Positions 25,323 through 34,941 of a stretch of 64,000 bases of DNA are shown one piece after another. Numbering within the stretch: position 1 is the first letter of the stretch; every line of letters begins with the position of its first letter. The notes beneath the pieces are model-generated. The model worked only from the letters and a program-made list of their open reading frames with translations. It made no database searches and was not told the DNA's origin. The translations under genes were made by a program, and so were the position numbers. The stretch spans positions 12,768 to 76,767 of the forward strand of contig JBGSOV010000010.1 in NCBI GenBank assembly GCA_041738935.1, given 5' to 3'. This DNA comes from JBGSOV01 sp041738935 (lineage in GTDB: Bacteria; Patescibacteriota; Gracilibacteria; CAIRYL01; GCA-016699755).

Positions 25323-26366
25323 ATGGCGATTGTTCGCACCGAAACATTGGCGCAAGATAATACTCAGCAACTTCCCGAGGAAGAGTGGGTAGAAAATACC
25401 TTGCGTCCGCGAACACTGAACGATTTTGTAGGACAAACTGGGCTCAAAAAAAATCTCTCGATTATTCTTTCTGCTGCCAAAAAACGCAAAGAAACCGCGC
25501 CGCATCTGCTTTTTTATGGTCCGCCAGGACTCGGCAAAACAACACTCGCTACCATTATCGCTGCCGAAATGAACGGTAAATTGCGGATTTCTTCCGGGCC
25601 AGCAATCGAAAAAGCGGGCGATTTGGCAGCAATCCTCTCTAATCTTGAAGAAGGCGACGTGCTTTTTCTCGACGAAATCCATCGTCTGCGCCGTCCTGTA
25701 GAAGAGATTTTATATTCGGCGATGGAAGATTTTGTTTTGGATCTTATTGTGGGCAAAGGCCCGGGTGCGCGTTCGATGCGCTTGCAATTGCCGCGGTTTA
25801 CGCTCGTCGCTGCTACGACACGTCTTGGCAGCTTGTCGGCACCACTGAGGGATCGCTTTGGTGAGAGTTTTCGTCTCGATTTTTATGCTCCGGACGAACT
25901 TGATTCCATTGTCGTCGCGAACGCAAACAAACTCGAAATTGCCGTTGACGAGCCAACATCTGCGTATATTGCTCGCTGCAGCCGTGGTACACCGCGGATT
26001 GCCAATCGCTTACTTCAGCGGTTACGCGATTTTGCTCATGTCGAACATCTCGAATCGATTTCTTTGTCACTCGCACAAAAGGGCTTGCACCAACTTGGCG
26101 TAGATGAAATCGGACTCACAGATGGTGATCGCGAATTTTTGCGTACACTTGCCGAAAAATTTGCTGGCGGTCCAGTCGGGCTTTCGACCATTGCGGCAGC
26201 AACTTCGGAAGAAAAAGAAACTATCGAAGATATTCGTGAACCGTTTTTACTGCAATTGGGTTTTTTGTCTCGTACACCCAAAGGCAGAATGTTGACCGAA
26301 GCGGCTTTTGCCCATCTCAAACTTCCGTATCCTCACGGAAATACTGGCGCTGCAGCGCTTTTTTGA
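25323..26366 (+). CDS. ruvB: Holliday junction branch-migration helicase RuvB
   Basis: 347 residues. AAA+ motor: Walker A FYGPPGLGKTTLA (about 59-70), Walker B FLDEIHRLRRPVEE, sensor 1 LVAATTRLGSLSAPLRDRFG (with the GSLSAPLRDR arginine finger stretch), and the C-terminal winged-helix domain ending in RTPKGRMLTEAAFAHL. Together with RuvA it moves Holliday junctions. The ruvA and ruvC genes are not nearby, which is common in such genomes. It is followed 18 nt later by the GspF-N-like protein. Confidence 0.97.
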   Translation: MAIVRTETLAQDNTQQLPEEEWVENTLRPRTLNDFVGQTGLKKNLSIILSAAKKRKETAPHLLFYGPPGLGKTTLATIIAAEMNGKLRISSGPAIEKAGDLAAILSNLEEGDVLFLDEIHRLRRPVEEILYSAMEDFVLDLIVGKGPGARSMRLQLPRFTLVAATTRLGSLSAPLRDRFGESFRLDFYAPDELDSIVVANANKLEIAVDEPTSAYIARCSRGTPRIANRLLQRLRDFAHVEHLESISLSLAQKGLHQLGVDEIGLTDGDREFLRTLAEKFAGGPVGLSTIAAATSEEKETIEDIREPFLLQLGFLSRTPKGRMLTEAAFAHLKLPYPHGNTGAAALF

Positions 26367-26384
26367 TCTTGATCTGATACTTCC

Positions 26385-27842
26385 ATGAAGTTTTCGTATA
26401 TTGCACTGAATCCGGATCACCAAAAATTGACCGGTGTGTTGTCGGCAGAAAGCCTTGATGAAGCTCGCGAAAAACTCCATGTGCTGCAGCTTTCAATCGT
26501 TTCGCTCCAAGTCGAAGACGATACTACTGAAGAAGATGGTGACTTGCCGGGAGCAGAACAGGAAGGCATCGTCACTTTTGTCTTTCACGTCGTCGACCCA
26601 AAACAAAACGAAGTCCGCGGAACCATCGACGCGCCAGATCGCAAAACGGCGTTTCGACGATTGATGACCGAATACAAATTCCGCGTGATTTCACTCTGTG
26701 ATGCAGTGATTCCGGAAGAAATTCAAGAAGAGGAAGGGCAAAAAGGCTTGGCAGAAATCGCTGCCGAAGTCGAAGACGAATTTGGAATTTCAGAAAAAGA
26801 TTTGCTCGAATCCGGAGTGGAAATCGAGACGCATGTCACCGAATCCGCCGAAGAAGCACGGAAAGAAATCGTCGCCAACGTCGAAGAAATTGTCGCTCGT
26901 GCGGAAGAAATCCTCGAAAGATTTAACGAAGAACTCACTGGTGATGAAGTGCGAGAAATCAAAAACAAGATTGATACTCTGATGCGTATTCGTCTCAGTA
27001 ACAACCTCAAATATATTCAAGACTTAGCAGACGAATTGCTTGTGGCAATTGACGCCACGTTGCAACAACATTTGGATACTGTTGTGACGAGGCAGGAAAA
27101 TACTTTTCGTGATGATGGCAAAAATCTCACTGAAGAAGAAAATCATCTTGCGTACTTTCGTGACATTACGCAGCGGATGAGCAGCTTAATGCAAGGGTAT
27201 AATCAATCTAAGAAAAAACTACGTCGTCGCAAAAAGCGCAAGCAACAGAAAGTAAAAAAACCAATCACTGATCCCACGATTCTGCGTACGATTCTTGTCC
27301 TCAAACAGATTCAAAAAGTCTTGGGGACATTAAAACGACTGATTTTTTCGAAAAGCACCGTTGTACGCAAACAGTATTTCGGTCAACTGAAAGAGCATTT
27401 CGTCGAATTTAAACGCATTTTTAAGATTCCTGATTACGAGTTGATTCCTGGTGGGATTGGTGCGACCGAAGCAATGAACGACCAAGAACAGCTGAGACAG
27501 CAAGAGGCGCTCAAAGGTGATGCCTCACTGTATGAGCACAATAGTTTCTATCGTTTTCTCCAAGAATTTCATCTCTTCTTCGGCTGGCTGTTGGCGTTTT
27601 ATGTGGTCTACTTTTATTTTTCGGTTTATGTTGTCGTCAAGTGGGGGAGCGAGTCACCCTTTTTTGACTTTGTCTATCGCTCACTCAGCAGTCCTTTTCC
27701 GTTTTTGACAACCGGATTTTTCTTCTTGCTCTTCTTTGGGCTGACACTCTCTCTACGGTTGGCAAAGGGGCGTGGTTTGCCGTCCTCTTTAATTATGTTG
27801 GTTACTGCAGCATCGATTGTTTTTCTCATCTTTAATTTTTAG
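26385..27842 (+). CDS. Membrane protein with two GspF-N-like modules and a coiled-coil
   Basis: 485 residues of an unusual layout. Two copies of a 45-residue beta-alpha-beta unit like the N-terminus of GspF/PilC: residues 1-48 (MKFSYIALNPDHQKLTGVLSAESLDEAREKL) and about 62-108 (FVFHVVDPKQNEVRGTIDAPDRKTAFRRL). Then a long acidic coiled-coil (about 115-225), a strongly basic patch (KKKLRRRKKRKQQKVKK, about 275), and three C-terminal hydrophobic segments from 385. The helical core of GspF with its conserved loops is absent. Function unknown; a membrane-anchored scaffold is plausible. Adjacent to ruvB, probably cotranscribed. Confidence 0.7.
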   Translation: MKFSYIALNPDHQKLTGVLSAESLDEAREKLHVLQLSIVSLQVEDDTTEEDGDLPGAEQEGIVTFVFHVVDPKQNEVRGTIDAPDRKTAFRRLMTEYKFRVISLCDAVIPEEIQEEEGQKGLAEIAAEVEDEFGISEKDLLESGVEIETHVTESAEEARKEIVANVEEIVARAEEILERFNEELTGDEVREIKNKIDTLMRIRLSNNLKYIQDLADELLVAIDATLQQHLDTVVTRQENTFRDDGKNLTEEENHLAYFRDITQRMSSLMQGYNQSKKKLRRRKKRKQQKVKKPITDPTILRTILVLKQIQKVLGTLKRLIFSKSTVVRKQYFGQLKEHFVEFKRIFKIPDYELIPGGIGATEAMNDQEQLRQQEALKGDASLYEHNSFYRFLQEFHLFFGWLLAFYVVYFYFSVYVVVKWGSESPFFDFVYRSLSSPFPFLTTGFFFLLFFGLTLSLRLAKGRGLPSSLIMLVTAASIVFLIFNF

Positions 27843-27922
27843 TCGGTTTTTTGTTCGAGCAAATTGTACTTTGCAAAAATGTGAGAGAAGTTCCTTCTTC
27901 AATTTTTTACTGTGGGGGGAGC

Positions 27923-28327
27923 TTATTTTCCGAAAAAAAGTACTTTCCATTGCTCTCTATTCGGCTGCGAAAGTAAAATTTCGCGCTCGAGCAGTTTGGT
28001 ATCTTCGCTAAAATCTGGCTCTAAACTGTGCGGACGAAATTCGATCACAATCACTTCTTCACCCGGCTGCGCAAGACCTTCGTGCTGTTTTGCCCATTTG
28101 TCGCGATATTGCGGAGAATGCAAATAGCGATATTGTTGCTCAAGTGCTTGGTTTTCTTGGGCGATTCGATCGTTTTCGTGTTGAAAATTGCTGATTTGGC
28201 GATCGATATTGGCTTGTTTTAAGAGTGAGTTTCCCCACGAAAATGCCAAAAATAGTATCAACAGCAAATTGATACCGATAAAAATCGAAGTGGCGAGGGT
28301 CGCCGAATCGTTCGCTTGCCTAGGCAC
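27923..28327 (-). CDS. FtsB/DivIC-like septum protein
   Basis: 134 residues: short cytoplasmic N-terminus, one membrane helix (SIFIGINLLLILFLAFSWG, about 14-33), a coiled-coil (NIDRQISNFQHENDRIAQENQALEQQY) and the DivIC/FtsB signature YLHSPQYRDKWAKQHEGLAQPGEEV. This family links the divisome proteins FtsL and FtsQ. The start overlaps the end of the upstream CorC-like gene by 8 nt. Confidence 0.83.
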   Translation of the reverse strand: MPRQANDSATLATSIFIGINLLLILFLAFSWGNSLLKQANIDRQISNFQHENDRIAQENQALEQQYRYLHSPQYRDKWAKQHEGLAQPGEEVIVIEFRPHSLEPDFSEDTKLLEREILLSQPNREQWKVLFFGK

Positions 28328-29582
28328 CGCGCTTTGTAAGAAAGAGACGGAGAGAGTGTATCTTATGTCCGTTCATTTTTTCTACCACTGCCGTCAAAGA
28401 TTTGGTGATTTCGATACTTTCACCTCGCTTTGGGAAGCGTCCCAGGCGAGCGAGCACGATTTTGGCGATGCGCGTGCTTTCTTCTCCCGGAATCTCGATG
28501 TCGGTTTCCTCCATGATTTCACCGATTTCTGCACTTCCTAGTACCAAATAGCTGCCATCTTGTAATCTTTTGATGCTGAGCTCTTCGCGGTCCGTTTCAT
28601 CTTCAATTTCGCCAAAGACTTCTTCGAGCATATCTTCGAGTGTTACGAGCCCCGCTGTACCACCATGTTCATCAATCACAATTGCCATATGCGTTTTGCG
28701 CCATTTCATTTCTTTGAGGACATCTTCAAGCGGCATGCTCACTGGAACTGTCAAAGGAGGAGGAATCGAAAGGTTGGCGATTGGTGTACTTTTGGGGAAA
28801 TTTTGCTCGTATTTGAGGATATTTCTGAGTGTCAATATTCCACTGATTTGATCAATGGTGTTATGAAAAACTGGAATGCGACTGTGGGTTTTTTCCAGAA
28901 AAAATTCTACTGCTTCATCCAAAGTGGTAGTGTCGGGCAGAACATCCATTGCAGGACGAGGCGTCATTACTTCTTCGGCGACAGTCTCGCCAAACTCGAG
29001 AACGCCTTCGATACGGTCTCGTTCATCGGCTTCCAGCCCACCTTCTTCTTCGCCGATTTCGGCAAGTGCCAAAAGTTCATGATCTGAAAATGTTTTTTCA
29101 TTCACACGAGCATTTCCGCCAAAAGCGTGGAGCATTTTTTCGAAGAGCCAAACCACCGGAAAAAGAATTTTTGTGAGCAATACAATGGCTGGCGCCGTAA
29201 TGAGCGAAACTCGATCAGCAGAGCGCTGAGCCAGAGTTTTTGGGATAATTTCACCAAAAATGAGTACGAGCAGCGTCAAGATTCCAGTCAAAATGCCTAG
29301 TATCTGATTGCCAAACATGGCTGTAAATGCCACTGTTGAGAGGACAGAAATCAAAATGTTAACGAGATTATTCCCAATCAAAATGGTGATGAGCAGCCGT
29401 TCGGGATTATTTTTCAAATATTCGACAGCGATTCCACCGCGCCGCTTTTGTTGCACAAAAGAGCGCGCCTTTGCGGGCGATGTGGAGACAAGCGCAACTT
29501 CTGCTCCAGAAAAAAATCCAGAGAGCAGGAGTAGAAAAGCGATGATGATGATGAGTATACTTGCAGGATCTTCAGATTCCAT
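28320..29582 (-). CDS. CNNM/CorC-family transporter or hemolysin-like protein
   Basis: 420 residues: a CNNM domain with about four membrane segments (residues 8-150, with the LSGFFSGAEVALVSTSPAKAR and GEIIPKTLAQR motifs), two CBS domains (about 210-330; VMTPRPAMDVLP and THMAIVIDEHGGTAGLVTLEDMLEEVFGEIEDE), then the CorC/HlyC C-terminal domain. These proteins are associated with divalent cation (Mg, Co) efflux. Gene follows a divergent pyrK-like gene and shares its start region with that gene's upstream region. Confidence 0.92.
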   Translation of the reverse strand: MESEDPASILIIIIAFLLLLSGFFSGAEVALVSTSPAKARSFVQQKRRGGIAVEYLKNNPERLLITILIGNNLVNILISVLSTVAFTAMFGNQILGILTGILTLLVLIFGEIIPKTLAQRSADRVSLITAPAIVLLTKILFPVVWLFEKMLHAFGGNARVNEKTFSDHELLALAEIGEEEGGLEADERDRIEGVLEFGETVAEEVMTPRPAMDVLPDTTTLDEAVEFFLEKTHSRIPVFHNTIDQISGILTLRNILKYEQNFPKSTPIANLSIPPPLTVPVSMPLEDVLKEMKWRKTHMAIVIDEHGGTAGLVTLEDMLEEVFGEIEDETDREELSIKRLQDGSYLVLGSAEIGEIMEETDIEIPGEESTRIAKIVLARLGRFPKRGESIEITKSLTAVVEKMNGHKIHSLRLFLTKRGA

Positions 29583-29680
29583 TCGCGAGACGTATCAATA
29601 ATACTCTGCTATATTTGCAGAAAAACCCACTCGGGAGCAAGTTCTTTTTTTTTCTCGCAAAAAACGGCAGACTGCAAATA

Positions 29681-30475
29681 ATGAATCCGACATATTCACC
29701 ACAGGCGACAACCATTCTCGCAACCGAGCAACTCAACAAAAATACCACATTGTTTACGCTTGATGTGGCGACTGGTGCGCGCCCCGGACAGTTTGTCAAC
29801 TTGTGGCTGCCGGCTGTCGACGAAAAGCCATTTTCTGTCGCCTTTGATGACGGCAAAACCACACAGCTGGCAATTGCAGCAGTCGGTCCGTGTACAAGAC
29901 AGATTTGCGCCTTACAGGTGGGAGATCGCGTTGGCATCCGTGGCCCATACGGGAATGGATTTACTATTGCGAGTAAGAAGAAAGTCGTTCTTATTGGCGG
30001 TGGCTTTGGGTCGGCGCCACTGCATTTTCTCGGTACAGAAGCACAAAAACAAGGAAGTGAAATAACAATCATTATCGGAGCACGAACAAAAAATTTACTC
30101 ATGTACTTAGACATTTGCGAAGCATCCGATTTTCGCACGCTTCATACCACTGATGACGGCACCTCTGGTGAAGCGGGTCGTGTCACGCAGCTGCTGGAGC
30201 GACTCTTACAAAATGGCGAAGTTGATTTCGTGCAAACCTGTGGTCCGGAAAAGATGATGGAAGCCGTGGCAAAACTCTGTCAAAAGTTCAAAATGCCCTG
30301 TGAGCTTTCAATCGAGCGCTATATGAAATGCGGATTTGGTGTGTGTGGACAATGTGCTTGCGATGACAAAATTGTTTGTCGTGATGGCTGTATTTTCTCT
30401 GGTGAAGCAGCCCTTGCGCTCGAAGACTTCGGCAACTTTCACCGCGACAAAGAAGGGAGAAAAGTGATGTATTGA
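29681..30475 (+). CDS. pyrK: Dihydroorotate dehydrogenase electron-transfer subunit-like
   Basis: 264 residues from the ATG at 29681. N-terminal FAD-binding barrel (PGQFVNLWLPAVDEKPFSVA, with the flavin motif), NAD-binding domain (GDRVGIRGPYGNGF; VVLIGGGFGSAPLHFL), and a C-terminal [2Fe-2S] site in MKCGFGVCGQCACDD...VCRDG. In PyrK this carries electrons from PyrD to NAD. No pyrD is adjacent, so the partner is unknown and another electron-transfer function is possible. The related sulfhydrogenase or sulfide dehydrogenase subunits are the alternative. Confidence 0.85.
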   Translation: MNPTYSPQATTILATEQLNKNTTLFTLDVATGARPGQFVNLWLPAVDEKPFSVAFDDGKTTQLAIAAVGPCTRQICALQVGDRVGIRGPYGNGFTIASKKKVVLIGGGFGSAPLHFLGTEAQKQGSEITIIIGARTKNLLMYLDICEASDFRTLHTTDDGTSGEAGRVTQLLERLLQNGEVDFVQTCGPEKMMEAVAKLCQKFKMPCELSIERYMKCGFGVCGQCACDDKIVCRDGCIFSGEAALALEDFGNFHRDKEGRKVMY

Positions 30476-30649
30476 TTTACACGTCCCTTTTTTACCCTAC
30501 AAGTTCTATTTTTGCCAACACACTTTATTCCCAAGAAAACGAACTCTCGATTATCCGATTGATCTTGTTGCAACGATCGATTTCGCACGAAGAAGCTTCG
30601 GTAGCAATCAAAGATGAGGAGTGCAATCTCTAAAATAATCTCCAGTAAG

Positions 30650-31546
30650 CTACGCTCGTTTGCGCATGAGTCGCAACTTGGCATATTCAAAAATTTCTTT
30701 TGGAACATTGATTTCCGGATTTGCTAATTCAAAACCTTTAAAATCTGGAGCGGAGTTGATTTCGCAGATGCGATATTCTTTTCCGTCAAAGAGTAAATCA
30801 ACGCCAGAGATATCGAGTCCGAGCACTTGTGTTGCTTCGACCGCGAGCCATTGAATCGTGGACGACATCGGAAAGGATGTGACTTCACCACCTGCAGAAA
30901 AGTTTGCTTTAAAACCACTTTTGGCTTTACGCAGCATGACGCCAAGTGGTCTTCCTCCAATAACGATAATACGCAAATCACGTCCAAAACTGTCTTTGAT
31001 AAATTCTTGCAAAATTACATTCGCAGGTGTTTTTGCCAAAATACCGCCAATATCCTTGAGTTGTTCTTGGTTTTCGCACATCATGATGCCATCGCCTTCG
31101 GTGCCAGCGAGTGTTTTGATAATGATCGGAAACTCAAATTCGCGATTAATAACATCAAAATCGAGTGGAAACTTGGCGAGTAAAGTCTTGGGCACCGGAA
31201 AATTGTGCCGCGCGAGCAGTTGCAGCGAATGGAGTTTGTCCTTGGCGACATCAATCGCTTGTCCGCCGTTGAGCACTTGTACGCCAAATTGACGGAGATG
31301 ACGGATAACGGCGAGGTCAAAATACGTTGTATCGGCTCCCATACGCGGAATACAGACTTGTGGCAGGCGAATGTGTTTGCCTTTATAATAGATTGCTCTT
31401 TTTTCATCCACTGCTGTTGTGATGATTTCAAAATATTCGGGGTGCACAAAATCAATATCAACTTTTTGTGCTTTGGCTTCTTCGTGGAAGCGTTTTGCCG
31501 AATGCGATTCGAGATATTGTTCGGTGCAGAGAATCCAGATTTTCAT
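30650..31546 (-). CDS. RimK-like ATP-grasp ligase
   Basis: 298 residues from the ATG at 31546. N-terminal domain (KIWILCTEQYLESHSAKRFHEEA), central ATP-grasp fold with FPIIIKTLAGTEGDGIMMCENQ (glycine-rich ATP loop), VILQEFIKDSFGRDLRIIVIGGRP, and DISGVDLLFDGKEYRICEINSAPDF (metal-binding Asp/Glu/Asn). The family contains RimK (glutamate ligation to ribosomal S6), LysX and glutathione-synthetase-like enzymes; the acceptor here cannot be decided. 14 nt downstream of uvrA and probably in the same transcript. Confidence 0.86.
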   Translation of the reverse strand: MKIWILCTEQYLESHSAKRFHEEAKAQKVDIDFVHPEYFEIITTAVDEKRAIYYKGKHIRLPQVCIPRMGADTTYFDLAVIRHLRQFGVQVLNGGQAIDVAKDKLHSLQLLARHNFPVPKTLLAKFPLDFDVINREFEFPIIIKTLAGTEGDGIMMCENQEQLKDIGGILAKTPANVILQEFIKDSFGRDLRIIVIGGRPLGVMLRKAKSGFKANFSAGGEVTSFPMSSTIQWLAVEATQVLGLDISGVDLLFDGKEYRICEINSAPDFKGFELANPEINVPKEIFEYAKLRLMRKRA

Positions 31547-31559
31547 AAAGAATAAAAAA

Positions 31560-34457
31560 TTATTTTTTCTTCGGATACAGCATTTTTCCCAAAAACTCGC
31601 CAGTGTACGAATTTTTGTTCTTGGCAAGATGCTCGGGTGAACCAATATCTACGATATAGCCGCCGGCATTTCCGCCTTCTTTCCCGATATCAATCAAATG
31701 ATCGCAGCATTTAATCACATCCAAATTATGTTCGATAACGAGCACAGTATTGCCGGTATCAACGAGAGCATTGAGTACCGTGAGGAGTTTTTTGATATCG
31801 TCAAAATGCAGTCCTGTTGTTGGTTCGTCCAAAATATAAAATGTCTTACCGGTGCTGCGTTTCGAAAGTTCTGTTGCCAATTTGATGCGTTGCGCTTCTC
31901 CTCCAGAAAGCGTGGTGGCGGATTGCCCTAATTTGATATAGCCGAGTCCGACTTGTTCCAAGGTTTCTAATTTGCGCTGTACCGCCGGGATTGCGCCAAA
32001 AAACTCCAATCCTTCTGAAACCGTCATATTCAGAACATCAGAGATATTTTTGCCGCGCCAGGTGATTTCGAGCGCTTCTTTGTTATAGCGCTTGCCTTTG
32101 CAGATTTCGCACGGAACATAAATATCTGGCAAAAAGTGCATTTCAATCTTCACAATTCCATCACCTTGGCAGGCTTCGCAGCGTCCGCCTTTGACATTAA
32201 ACGAAAAGCGGCCGCTTTTGTATCCGCGCAATTTGGATTCGGCTGTGGTAGCAAACAGGTCGCGGATTTCGGTAAAGACACCAGTATAGGTTGCCGGATT
32301 GCCGCGCGGTGTGCGTCCGATCGGGGATTGATCGATAACAATCGCTTTATCCAGATACTTGAGTCCATCAATGCGCTGTACTTTGCCTACTGTTTGCTGA
32401 GCACGGTTGAGTTCGTTGAGGAGATAAGGCGCCAAAATACGATTGACGAGTGAACTTTTGCCCGAGCCAGAAACTCCAGTCACGCCGATCAGCATGCCAA
32501 GCGGAATATCGACGGTGACATCTTTGAGATTGTTTTCGTTGGCGCCAATGATTTGCAGTTTTTTGCCGGTACCTTTGCGGCGAGTTGTTGGCATGGGAAT
32601 GCTTTCTTTTCCCGAAAGATATCTTCCAGTCGTCGAAGCGGGATTATTCATCAAATCTTGCGGTGTGCCAAAAGCAAGGACTTCGCCACCTTTCGCACCG
32701 GCAAAGGGCCCGATTTCGATCAGCCAGTCGGCTTCACGCATCATTTCTTCATCGTGTTCAACGACAATCACAGTATTCCCGACTTTTTGTAGATCGCGCA
32801 GCGTTGAAATCAAACGCTCGTTGTCGCGTTGATGTAAGCCAATTGACGGTTCATCTAGCACATACAAGACTCCTTGCAGCTTACTTCCGATTTGCGTGGC
32901 AAGGCGAATGCGCTGCGCTTCACCACCCGAGAGCGTGTTGGCAGTGCGTGAAAGTGCGAGATATGTGAGTCCGACATCTTCCAAAAAAGTGAGACGTGCT
33001 ACGATTTCTGTCAAAATCAGACGTGCGATTTCGCGGTCACGTTCAGTAAGCGTTTCGGGAAGTTCGGTAAAATATTTTCGCGCTTCGTTGACCGACAATT
33101 GCGTTGTTTCAATGATATTCTTACCGTCCAAGATGACGCTGAGCATTTCTTTGCGGAGGCGGGTTCCGCGACAATCTGGACAAACTTCCATATCCATAAA
33201 TTTTTCAACCTGTTTGCGCGAAAAATCCGATTCCGTTTCGTGATAGCGGCGTTCGAGATTGGGAATTACGCCTTCAAATTTGACACTGATATTACCCGAG
33301 AAGCGATCCGAATCCATTTTGACATCATATTCTTGTTCGCCGGTACCATAGAGCACCAAATTGTATTGTGCGGGTGTGAGCTTGCCAATTGGCGTATCAA
33401 TCGAAAAACCATGCATTTTGGCAACTGCTGATAAAATGCGTTGATTCCAGCCTTCGCGGCTGCTCATTGTCGCCCATGGAATAATTGCGCCTTCGGCGAT
33501 GGTAAGACGCGGATTGCTGATCACGCGCTCCGGCTTGATGACCATACGATTACCGAGTCCGTGACACGAAGGGCATGCACCATACGGCGAATTAAACGAA
33601 AAATTACGCGGCTCGATATCTTCGAATACGGGACCATGTTCGGTACAAATAAATTTTTCCGAGAATGTTACTTCTTCTTTCGTATCAGCATCCAAAATTG
33701 TCACGAGTCCTTCACCATGTTTGAGTGCAATTTCGACCGAATCGGCGAGACGACTGCGGTCTTCATTCTTCTCTTCTACTGTGCCGCCACGACTGAGTGC
33801 TGTTTCTTTACCGTGCTCCAAATTTTTAATTACCATACGATCTACAATGATTTCGATAGTATGGTGTTTTTTGGGATCAAGTTTGACTTCATCAGCAATG
33901 GACAAAATCTCGCCATCAATTCGCATTCGCACAAAGCCTTCACGGCGGATATTCTCAAGAACTTTTACATGTTCGCCTTTTTTGCCCCGCACCACGGGCG
34001 CCATAATCATAATTCGTTTGCCATCAGGATATTTGGCAATACGATCAACAATCTGGCTGGGAGACTGGCGCTCGACCAAGCGATTGCACTCTGGACAATG
34101 CGGTTTGCCAACGCGCGCAAAGAGGAGGCGCAAATAATCATAAATCTCTGTTACGGTTCCGACCGTGCTACGTGGATTGCGTGGCGCGGTTTTTTGATCG
34201 ATCGAAATCGCCGGTGAAAGTCCAGATATCTGCTCGACATCGGGTTTTTCCATCATACCCAAAAACTGGCGCGCGTAGGTGCTGAGCGACTCGACATAGC
34301 GGCGCTGCCCTTCGGCAAAAATTGTATCAAAGGCAAGCGAGCTTTTCCCTGAGCCCGAAAGTCCGGTGATTACTACCAGTTTCTCGCGTGGGATTTCGAC
34401 ATTAATGTTTTTGAGATTGTGGGTTTTTGCCCCGATTACGGTTATCTTATCTTCCAT
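31560..34457 (-). CDS. uvrA: Excinuclease ABC subunit A
   Basis: 965 residues from the ATG at 34457. Start chosen because MEDKITVIGAKTHNLKNI is the standard N-terminus; the frame upstream is unrelated. Two ABC ATPase halves: Walker A GLSGSGKSS (about 31) and GVSGSGKSS (about 645), signatures LSGGEAQRIRLA and LSGGEAQRIKLA, Walker B YVLDEPSIGLHQRDN and YILDEPTTGLHFDDI, and CxxC zinc-finger pairs (CPECNRLV; CPSCHGLG; CEACQGDG; CEICKGKRY). DNA damage sensor of nucleotide-excision repair; uvrB and uvrC are elsewhere. Confidence 0.98.
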   Translation of the reverse strand: MEDKITVIGAKTHNLKNINVEIPREKLVVITGLSGSGKSSLAFDTIFAEGQRRYVESLSTYARQFLGMMEKPDVEQISGLSPAISIDQKTAPRNPRSTVGTVTEIYDYLRLLFARVGKPHCPECNRLVERQSPSQIVDRIAKYPDGKRIMIMAPVVRGKKGEHVKVLENIRREGFVRMRIDGEILSIADEVKLDPKKHHTIEIIVDRMVIKNLEHGKETALSRGGTVEEKNEDRSRLADSVEIALKHGEGLVTILDADTKEEVTFSEKFICTEHGPVFEDIEPRNFSFNSPYGACPSCHGLGNRMVIKPERVISNPRLTIAEGAIIPWATMSSREGWNQRILSAVAKMHGFSIDTPIGKLTPAQYNLVLYGTGEQEYDVKMDSDRFSGNISVKFEGVIPNLERRYHETESDFSRKQVEKFMDMEVCPDCRGTRLRKEMLSVILDGKNIIETTQLSVNEARKYFTELPETLTERDREIARLILTEIVARLTFLEDVGLTYLALSRTANTLSGGEAQRIRLATQIGSKLQGVLYVLDEPSIGLHQRDNERLISTLRDLQKVGNTVIVVEHDEEMMREADWLIEIGPFAGAKGGEVLAFGTPQDLMNNPASTTGRYLSGKESIPMPTTRRKGTGKKLQIIGANENNLKDVTVDIPLGMLIGVTGVSGSGKSSLVNRILAPYLLNELNRAQQTVGKVQRIDGLKYLDKAIVIDQSPIGRTPRGNPATYTGVFTEIRDLFATTAESKLRGYKSGRFSFNVKGGRCEACQGDGIVKIEMHFLPDIYVPCEICKGKRYNKEALEITWRGKNISDVLNMTVSEGLEFFGAIPAVQRKLETLEQVGLGYIKLGQSATTLSGGEAQRIKLATELSKRSTGKTFYILDEPTTGLHFDDIKKLLTVLNALVDTGNTVLVIEHNLDVIKCCDHLIDIGKEGGNAGGYIVDIGSPEHLAKNKNSYTGEFLGKMLYPKKK

Positions 34458-34941
34458 ATTTGTGCACAAAATATTTTCGAGCGACTTGGCGGAGCTTCGC
34501 ACACTTTTGAGGATATTGCAAGCATTGCGGCATACAAAATTTGGGAACCATGTTGCGTGGGCGACAAAGGAGGAATCGGAGAACATATAAGAGGGGATAA
34601 ATAAGATTCTAGAATTTTTAAGAGAGATAAGAGAGGAGAGGATAGAAGTAGAAATTAAAAATGAAAAATTAAGAATGAAGAATTGCAAAGAAACCTCATC
34701 GTCACAGTCCTCTACGAGAGACTCCCACGGTAAAAAATGGAAATTTCACATTCCCTAATCGGAGATGGTTACTAGAATTTTCAACCCCCTCCAGCTCCCC
34801 CTAGCTTAGGGGGAGAGGAATCGCAAACCTTTTTATTTTTCAAGCTTGTAGCTTGAAAGTCGTTGTTTCTGAAAATGTCATAACAGCTCTGCTTTTATTT
34901 TTATCGGTGATACAGCGGAGAGAAATTAAAAGACAACCTTT
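34458..34941. other. 484-bp gene-free stretch with a palindromic repeat and a hairpin
   Basis: No convincing coding region. Features: a purine-rich stretch around 34610-34690 made of short AAGAATGAAGAATT-like words (a similar string is at about 10831-10860); a copy of the C/G-rich palindromic repeat at 34783-34820, nearly the reverse complement of the 5075-5120 unit; and a perfect 9-bp hairpin TTTCAAGCT / AGCTTGAAA at 34838-34858. The latter may terminate transcription of tag, the gene on the minus strand that ends at 34942. Confidence 0.7.

Noticed and set aside
30439..30708. Minus-strand open frame between pyrK and the RimK-like gene
   Set aside because: Overlaps both confident genes, has no recognisable motif, and the free gap of about 170 nt shows no conserved composition.
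34458..34941. uvrA N-terminal extension encoded up to 34688
   Set aside because: Residues upstream of MEDKITV have no UvrA similarity, and the region is low-complexity.
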